Assembly: GCA_028287545.1 (NCBI GenBank)
Contig: JAQBPL010000119.1
Location: 1-11,065 of the forward strand
Direction: 5' to 3'
Length of the DNA stretch: 11,065 nt
DNA from: Vulcanimicrobiota bacterium
GTDB lineage: Bacteria > Eremiobacterota > Eremiobacteria > Baltobacterales > Baltobacteraceae
Both the position numbers and the translations under genes were made by a program. Position 1 is the first letter of the stretch. The number at the start of each line of letters is the position of its first letter. Of the stretch, positions 6,887-11,065 are shown in pieces. Under the pieces are notes generated by a model. It made no database searches and was not told the origin of the DNA. It worked only from the letters and a program-made list of their open reading frames with translations.

Positions 6887-7709
6887 CCGCCCGGCGCTCG
6901 GAGACCCGCGCGTAGAGGTGACGGCGCTCGCCGTGGCCGGCTTCGGTCATCTGCTTCGCGATCGCCGACGTGCTCAAGCCCTCGGCGAGCAGGGCGTCGA
7001 TCGCGGCGTCGATCTCCTCCGCGGGGGCAGCTTCGCGCTCGCGCGGTTCCGGCTCGGCACCCTCGACGACGAACGCGAACTCGCCGCGGACCGGCTCGGC
7101 GATCGCCGCCTCGACCTCGGCCGCCGTGCCGAGGATCTGCTGTTCGTGCAGCTTGGTCAGCTCGCGCACCAGGAAGATGCGCCGTTCCGGCGCCACCGCG
7201 GCCAGGTCGCCCAGCGACGCGCGGATCCGATGCGGCGCTTCGTACCAGACGGTCGTCTCGCCGAGCGAGGCGCGAAAGGCCGCCCGGCGCGACGACCCGC
7301 TGCGCGGCGGAAAGCCGGCGAAGGCGAACCGCCGCAAGTCGAACCCCGAGAGGACCGCGGCGCACACGAACGCCGCCGGCCCCGGCAGCACCTCGATCGC
7401 GACCCGCGCCTCCCGCGCGGCGGCGATCAGCTCGGAGCCGGGATCGCTGATCCCAGGCGTGCCGGCGTCGGTCACCACCGCGACGACTTCGGCCGCCGCG
7501 CGTTCGAGGATCGCGCCGGTCGTCGCGCGGGCGTTGTGCTCGTGATAGGTCCAGATCTCTTTCGAGCCGATTTCGAGCGCGTTCAGCAGGCGGCGCGCGA
7601 CCCGCGAGTCCTCGGCGACGATGAGCGACGCTTCGCGCAGGGTGTCGATCGACCGCAGCGTGATGTCGCGAAGGTTGCCCAGCGGCGTCGGTACGAACAC
7701 GAGACCCAT
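6870..7709 (-). CDS. rsmI: 16S rRNA (cytidine-1402-2'-O)-methyltransferase RsmI
   Basis: SAM-dependent tetrapyrrole-methylase-fold enzyme that 2'-O-methylates C1402 of 16S rRNA in the decoding centre. It has 279 residues, the family length. Seen: the N-terminal VPTPLGNLRDIT (6-17), AEDSR (32-36; commonly AEDTR), YHEHN (55-59), VTDAGTPGISDPG (79-91), LPGPAA (108-113), FAGFPPR (130-136), YEAPHR (156-161) and RELTKLHEQ (182-190). A C-terminal helical region (about 230-270, EGLSTSAIAKQMTEAG) looks like the small helix-turn-helix seen in RsmI homologues. ATG 7709 gives the family N-terminus. It overlaps by two bases, head to head, the start of the TIGR00300 gene. The C-terminus runs 17 bases into the convergent Uma2 gene. 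Confidence 0.96.
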   Translation of the reverse strand: MGLVFVPTPLGNLRDITLRSIDTLREASLIVAEDSRVARRLLNALEIGSKEIWTYHEHNARATTGAILERAAAEVVAVVTDAGTPGISDPGSELIAAAREARVAIEVLPGPAAFVCAAVLSGFDLRRFAFAGFPPRSGSSRRAAFRASLGETTVWYEAPHRIRASLGDLAAVAPERRIFLVRELTKLHEQQILGTAAEVEAAIAEPVRGEFAFVVEGAEPEPREREAAPAEEIDAAIDALLAEGLSTSAIAKQMTEAGHGERRHLYARVSERRAVRPLE

Positions 7710-8976
7710 GACATCCGCTTCGTCGTCCGCGACGGTCGTCCGCCGGATCGAGCTGCGCGGCCACATCCTCGACTCCGGGATCTTCAACCGCGTCCTTGGC
7801 GTCCTGACCGACCACGAGCGCGCGGCCTACGTGATCGAAGAGTTCGACTCGGGCCGCACCAAGGTCGATCCGTCGTACGCGCGGCTCGCGATCGAGGCCG
7901 CCGACGCCGACTACCTCGACGAGCTGATCGACAAGCTGCGCGAGCAAGGCGCCGAGGTCATGGAGGAAGGCGACGCCGAGACGCAGCCCGCACCGGCCGA
8001 CGGCGTGCTGCCCGACCAGTTCTACGCGACGACGAATTACGCGACCGACGTGCGCGTCAACGGCTCGTGGCTAGCGGTCGCCAACCCGGAGATGGATTGC
8101 GCGATCGTGCTCGACGAGGGCGGTCCGCTCACCGTGCCGCCCTCCGACGTCAAGGCCGGCGATGCGGTCGTCGTCGGGCACCGCGGCGTCAAGCTCACGA
8201 TCCCGCAGCGGGCGCGTCGCAAGGCCGTCTTCGAGTTCATGGCAAGCGCCGTGTCGAGCGAGAAGCCGCGCCACGCGCTGCTCGGCGAGATCGCGCGCGA
8301 ACTGCTGGCCGTGCTGCGGTCGGGCAAGCGCGTGCTGCTCGTCGGCGGTCCCGCGATCATCCACACTGGTGCCGGCCCGTATCTTGCCGACCTGATCCGC
8401 GGCGGCTACGTCAACGCGCTCTACGCCGGCAACGCGCTCGCCGTGCACGACATGGAGTCGCAGTTTTTCGGGACGTCGCTCGGCGTCAACCTCGAAGACG
8501 CCTTTCCCGCCGAGGAAGGCCACGTCCACCACTTGCGCACGGTCAACCGCCTGCGCGCCGCCGGCGGCATCCGCCCGGCGATCGAGAGCGGGATGCTGCG
8601 CGCGGGCGTGATGTACGAAGCGTACCGGAAGAACATCCCGGTCGTGCTGTGCGGTTCGATCCGCGACGACGGTCCGATCCCCGACGTGATCACCGACGTC
8701 GTCGAAGCGCAGCGCGCGATGCGCAAACACGTCCCCGAAATCGGGATGGCGCTGATGGTCTGCACGCTGCTGCACTCGGTCGCCGTCGGCAACCTGCTGC
8801 CGGCGTCGTGCAAGACCGTCTCGGTCGACATCAACCCCTCCTCGGTCACCAAACTCACCGACCGCGGATCGCATCAAACGCTCGGCATCGTGATGGACGC
8901 CTCGTCCTTCCTGCGCGAGCTCACGCTCGCGATCGGCGCCGCCGAAGCGGAACTCGCCGGCGCCGCGCCCGGTTAG
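7708..8976 (+). CDS. TIGR00300/LOR-SDH-domain protein, probable ornithine cyclodeaminase
   Basis: Protein of the TIGR00300 family (422 residues from ATG 7708): an N-terminal LOR/SDH domain (about 12-100, starting RRIELRGHILDSG, with DPSYARL at 54-60) followed by a nucleotide-binding domain (about 185-415). The family corresponds to the C-terminal part of cyanobacterial AgrE/ArgZ and to archaeal proteins reported as ornithine cyclodeaminases (ornithine to proline plus ammonia). Seen: the NYATDVRVNGSW linker (110-121), the glycine-rich VLLVGGPAIIHTGAGPYLA (209-227), ALYAGNALAVHDMESQFFG (237-255), VLCGSIRDDGPIP (313-325) and VSVDINPSSVTKL (371-383). The arginine-dihydrolase domain of AgrE/ArgZ is absent, so only the ornithine step can be inferred. 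Upstream in-frame ATGs at 7621 and 7666 lie inside rsmI and add nothing family-like. The glutaredoxin-like gene follows 7 bases later, probably in one transcript. Confidence 0.9.
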   Translation: MTSASSSATVVRRIELRGHILDSGIFNRVLGVLTDHERAAYVIEEFDSGRTKVDPSYARLAIEAADADYLDELIDKLREQGAEVMEEGDAETQPAPADGVLPDQFYATTNYATDVRVNGSWLAVANPEMDCAIVLDEGGPLTVPPSDVKAGDAVVVGHRGVKLTIPQRARRKAVFEFMASAVSSEKPRHALLGEIARELLAVLRSGKRVLLVGGPAIIHTGAGPYLADLIRGGYVNALYAGNALAVHDMESQFFGTSLGVNLEDAFPAEEGHVHHLRTVNRLRAAGGIRPAIESGMLRAGVMYEAYRKNIPVVLCGSIRDDGPIPDVITDVVEAQRAMRKHVPEIGMALMVCTLLHSVAVGNLLPASCKTVSVDINPSSVTKLTDRGSHQTLGIVMDASSFLRELTLAIGAAEAELAGAAPG

Positions 8977-8983
8977 CGGCGAT

Positions 8984-9244
8984 ATGGACCTCGAGCGGCT
9001 CGAACCCGGACGGCGGGTCGAGATGTACGTGTCGCCGACGTGCCCGTACTGCGAGCAAGCGCGCGCGCACTTCGACGCGCTGCACTATCCGTACACCGTC
9101 TACGACGCGCAGAACGACGCTGCGCGCCGAGCCGAGATGTTCGCCTTCACCGGCGGCGACCCGACCGTGCCGGCGATCGTCGTCGACGGCGCATACGTGC
9201 AGTCGGGTTGGGGATCTCCGCCGCGCGGTTGAACGGTCCACTAA
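8984..9244 (+). CDS. Glutaredoxin-like protein, probable Uxx-star selenoprotein (TGA at 9230-9232 read as Sec)
   Basis: Small thioredoxin-fold protein. Up to the TGA it has 82 residues; with TGA read as selenocysteine it has 86, ending Sec-Thr-Val-His before TAA (9242-9244). Seen: the redox motif CPYC (20-23), the glutaredoxin-type TVPAIVVDG (61-69) with the cis-proline P63, and a C-terminal VQSGWGSPPRG (72-82) directly before the TGA. From memory, Uxx-star family glutaredoxin-like (seleno)proteins end in a Gly-Trp...Arg-Gly-(Sec or Cys)-x-Val tail, which this matches if the TGA is decoded. A SECIS-like hairpin follows (9246-9263). ATG 8984 lies 7 bases after the TIGR00300 gene; ATG 9023 is a shorter alternative that keeps CPYC. 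Conventional calling would end the gene at 9232. The glutaredoxin-like fold is secure; Sec decoding is an inference. Confidence 0.85.
9230..9232 (+). other. Candidate selenocysteine codon (in-frame TGA)
   Basis: The TGA follows Arg81-Gly82 of the glutaredoxin-like gene. The same frame continues Thr (9233), Val (9236), His (9239) and then TAA (9242). The loop of the downstream hairpin begins 20 bases after the TGA. If no Sec machinery exists in the genome, it is simply the stop. Confidence 0.6.
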
Positions 9245-9245
9245 C

Positions 9246-9263
9246 GCGTGCCGGTCGGCACGC
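9246..9263 (+). promoter_or_regulatory. Candidate bacterial SECIS hairpin
   Basis: GCGTGCC (9246-9252) pairs perfectly with GGCACGC (9257-9263) over 7 bp around the loop GGTC (9253-9256). Bacterial SECIS elements are short hairpins just 3' of the UGA, with G in the first loop positions; the E. coli fdhF loop reads AGGUCU and sits about 18 bases after its UGA. Opening the top C-G pair here gives CGGUCG. Neither strand has a T-run after the stem, so a canonical intrinsic terminator is less likely, but a terminator between convergent genes is the main alternative. Confidence 0.55.
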
Positions 9264-9278
9264 TTCGCGCGAGCGCCG

Positions 9279-10448
9279 CTAAGCCGCTTCGATGACCGCT
9301 TCTTGCGGCGGGGGCGGCCCGATCATCAGACGATAGCCGATCCCGAGCGCCACGCACGTGAATGCGGCCGGCACGATCCCGCTCAGGTGCGGGTTGAAGC
9401 GCAGCACCGTGGTCGAGACGAACGGCGCGATGAAGAAGGCGAGGTTGTTGAGGCTGTCGTTGACGCTGAGGATCGTGCCGCGCTGATCGGCCGGAGCGGC
9501 GCCCGAGATCAGCGCTCCGAGCGACGGGCGGATCAGCGAGCCGGCCGCCGACCACAGCACGATGAACGCGTAGACCGCGAGCGGCGCGGTGACGAAGCCG
9601 ACGCCGGCGTACGCGACGAGCGCGCAGAGCAGCCCGGCCAGCGCGATGCGGCCCTCGCCGAACCGGTCGACCAGTGGTCCGATGAACCCCACCTGCATGA
9701 CGATGCCGACGATGCTCGACGCGATGAACACGAACGCCGTCTGCTGCGGGCCGAAGCCGAGCACGCGCTCCGCCCACAGCGCGAAGACCGTCACCCACGA
9801 CGTGAAGGCGATCGCGAACGCGAACTGGGTGAGGATCAAGCGTCCGAGCAGCGGCGAGCGCAGCGACGCGCGGATCTCGGCGAACGTCGGGGCCGTCTTG
9901 ACCGCGCCTTTGGATTCGGGCAGGAGCGTCAGCGTCATCACGACCGTCAGCAGCGCGAGCCCCGCCGCGACCGCGAACGGGACGTGGTAGCCGAACCGCA
10001 CCAGCACGCCGGCGAGCGCGGGACCGATGAGAAAGCCGAGGCCGAACGTCGCGCCGATCCAGCCGAACGCCCGTGCACGCTGCTGCGGCGTCGTCACGTC
10101 GGTGACGTAGGCTTGCGTGATGCCGAGCCCGCCGCCGCCCAGACCTTCGATACCGCGCGCGACGAATACCGTCCACAGGGCCGTCCCCGAAGCGAGCAGC
10201 GTGAAGCCGAGGAACGCGAAGACTTGCGCCGCGATCAGCACGCCCTTGCGTCCTATCCGATCGCTCAAATTGCCCCAGAACGGCGAAGAAATGAGCGAGC
10301 ACAGCGCGACCGTCGAGTAGATCGCACCGACGGTCGTCGGATTCGCGCCGAACTGCTCGGCGTAGTACGGCAGGATCGGGATCAGCATCGTGAAGCCGAG
10401 CACGTCGACGAACGTGATGGCGAGAAGCGGAAGCAGCGCTCTGGGCAT
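9279..10448 (-). CDS. MFS transporter, DHA1/TetA-like drug exporter type
   Basis: Major facilitator superfamily proton-coupled transporter with 389 residues and about twelve hydrophobic helices. Seen: helix 1 with FVDVLGFTMLIPILPYY (13-29), a strong motif A in the helix 2-3 loop, GNLSDRIGRKG (59-69), a helix 4 region with ARGIEGLGGGGLGI (97-110), GWIGATFGLGFLIGPALAG (128-146) resembling motif C of antiporters, a central cytoplasmic loop (about 175-200), and a second motif-A-like GPLVDRFGEGR (257-267). The N-terminus and motifs resemble TetA-type DHA1 exporters, so export of a drug or metabolite is likely; the substrate cannot be told. It starts 21 bases after the ABC-2 permease stop, probably in one operon. 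No strong ribosome-binding site is visible. Its 3' end faces the glutaredoxin-like gene. Confidence 0.93.
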   Translation of the reverse strand: MPRALLPLLAITFVDVLGFTMLIPILPYYAEQFGANPTTVGAIYSTVALCSLISSPFWGNLSDRIGRKGVLIAAQVFAFLGFTLLASGTALWTVFVARGIEGLGGGGLGITQAYVTDVTTPQQRARAFGWIGATFGLGFLIGPALAGVLVRFGYHVPFAVAAGLALLTVVMTLTLLPESKGAVKTAPTFAEIRASLRSPLLGRLILTQFAFAIAFTSWVTVFALWAERVLGFGPQQTAFVFIASSIVGIVMQVGFIGPLVDRFGEGRIALAGLLCALVAYAGVGFVTAPLAVYAFIVLWSAAGSLIRPSLGALISGAAPADQRGTILSVNDSLNNLAFFIAPFVSTTVLRFNPHLSGIVPAAFTCVALGIGYRLMIGPPPPQEAVIEAA

Positions 10449-10469
10449 GCTCGTGATTCGGGGGCGGGC

Positions 10470-11065
10470 CTAGCGCTGGCGCATTGCCGCGACGATCTGC
10501 CGCGGTGAGGGGGGCCGTCCGTACATGAGCATCCCGACGCGATAGATGCGGCCGCCGAACCGCGCCAGCGCGAAGGCGGCGAGCACGTTGAGCGAGATCG
10601 AGACGACGAGCTGCCAGGCCGGGACGCTGCCGACGACGACGCGGGTGAACATCACGAACGGCGCGACCAGCGGGACGAAGCTGAAGGCCACGACGTTCGG
10701 GGCGTTGGGGTACTGCAGCGCGAACTGCGCGATGATGTACGCGCCGATGATCGGGATGTACAGCGGCCCGGAAACGCTGCCGACGTCCTCGCTGCGGTTG
10801 ACGAGCGAACCTGCGGCGGCGAAGAGCACCGCACATTGGACGAACCCGATGACGAAGAAGACGATGAACCACAAGATCTCGGGCGCCGTGACCCCGAGCT
10901 CCGGCCCATTGCCGACGGCGGCCGACCCCTCGGCGAAGAATCCCGCCACGGTCTTGCCGACGACGAGCGACGTCCCGATCCACACCGCGAGCTGGACGAA
11001 GCTGGTCGCCGTCGCGGCGAGGATCTTCGCGAAGAGCAGCTGGGCGGGATCGAGCGTCGCGACCA
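10470..11065 (-). CDS. ABC-2 type transporter permease, NatB-like (partial, 5' end beyond window)
   Basis: C-terminal 197 residues of an ABC-2 family membrane permease; the frame is open to the right edge. Seen from the edge: a cytoplasmic stretch LDPAQLLFAKILA, then about five hydrophobic helices (including FVQLAVWIGTSLVVG, ILWFIVFFVIGFVQCAVLFA, PLYIPIIGAYIIAQFAL, AFSFVPLVAPFVMFTRVVVG and LVVSISLNVLAAFALARFGG), and the typical ABC-2 tail GRIYRVGMLMYGRPPS followed by a short basic end. In NatB-like permeases the helix around VPLVAPFVMFTR precedes the last membrane segment, as here. The GTG at 10985 is internal and not the start. An ATP-binding partner is expected upstream, beyond the window. 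The MFS exporter follows 21 bases downstream. The transported substrate is not evident. Confidence 0.9.
   Translation of the reverse strand, partial: VATLDPAQLLFAKILAATATSFVQLAVWIGTSLVVGKTVAGFFAEGSAAVGNGPELGVTAPEILWFIVFFVIGFVQCAVLFAAAGSLVNRSEDVGSVSGPLYIPIIGAYIIAQFALQYPNAPNVVAFSFVPLVAPFVMFTRVVVGSVPAWQLVVSISLNVLAAFALARFGGRIYRVGMLMYGRPPSPRQIVAAMRQR

Noticed and set aside
6918..10508. Very long plus-strand open frame (1196 codons)
   Set aside because: It crosses rsmI, the TIGR00300 gene, the glutaredoxin-like gene and the MFS gene in wrong frames, is Arg/Asp/Ala-rich without domains, and reflects GC-rich shadow coding.
9241..10983. Minus-strand 580-codon frame through the MFS and ABC permease genes
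   Set aside because: Arg-rich frame-shifted shadow; the real frames contain clear MFS motif A and ABC-2 permease features.
1..11065. tRNA, rRNA, CRISPR, insertion sequence or selenocysteine machinery genes
   Set aside because: I saw no cloverleaf, repeat array, transposase or terminal inverted repeats, and no selA/B/C/D-like sequence; the window is almost fully occupied by protein genes.

Overview
This is a gene-dense, GC-rich stretch of bacterial chromosome with 12 protein genes, no gap over 100 bases, and no RNA gene, CRISPR array or insertion sequence that I can see. Most genes are housekeeping: menaquinone/isoprenoid synthesis, Mg2+ transport, TatD nuclease, methionyl-tRNA synthetase and 16S rRNA methylation. 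GC-rich codon use, GTG starts, 4-base stop/start overlaps, a Uma2-family nuclease and a stand-alone TIGR00300-type (LOR/SDH) ornithine cyclodeaminase suggest an uncultivated environmental lineage. Candidatus Eremiobacterota (WPS-2) or a related group is my tentative guess; it is not proven by the sequence.

Layout. (1) Bases 1-3147 are a minus-strand operon read from right to left: tatD (start 3147), corA (GTG at 2368, GTGA overlap with the tatD stop), menG/ubiE (1299-604) and a long-chain polyprenyl diphosphate synthase (601 to beyond the left edge). The last two make the tail and the final methylation of menaquinone. (2) Bases 3168-4139 (+) hold an unrecognised membrane-anchored, proline-rich, TonB-like protein with four extracytoplasmic cysteines, divergent from tatD with only 20 bases between the starts. 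(3) Bases 6244-4149 (-) hold metG followed by an HdeD/DUF308 six-helix membrane protein, coupled by an ATGA overlap. (4) Bases 6320-6886 (+) encode a Uma2 nuclease, divergent from metG. (5) rsmI (7709-6870, -) converges on Uma2 with a 17-base overlap. Head to head with rsmI is the TIGR00300 gene (7708-8976, +); the two ATG codons share bases 7708-7709. (6) Seven bases after the TIGR00300 gene comes a small glutaredoxin-like gene (8984, +). (7) Bases 11065-9279 (-) hold the end of an ABC-2 permease followed by an MFS exporter.

The most interesting point is the end of the glutaredoxin-like gene. Its apparent stop is a TGA at 9230-9232. The frame continues for Thr-Val-His and then TAA. A perfect 7-bp hairpin with a GGTC loop (9246-9263) begins 13 bases after the TGA, so the loop starts 20 bases after it. 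This fits the spacing and loop of a bacterial SECIS element. The C-terminus (Gly-Trp ... Arg-Gly-[TGA]-Thr-Val) resembles the Uxx-star family of glutaredoxin-like (seleno)proteins as I remember it. I therefore propose that this is a selenoprotein with a near-C-terminal selenocysteine that standard gene calling would cut short. No selenocysteine machinery gene lies in the window, so support has to come from the rest of the genome.
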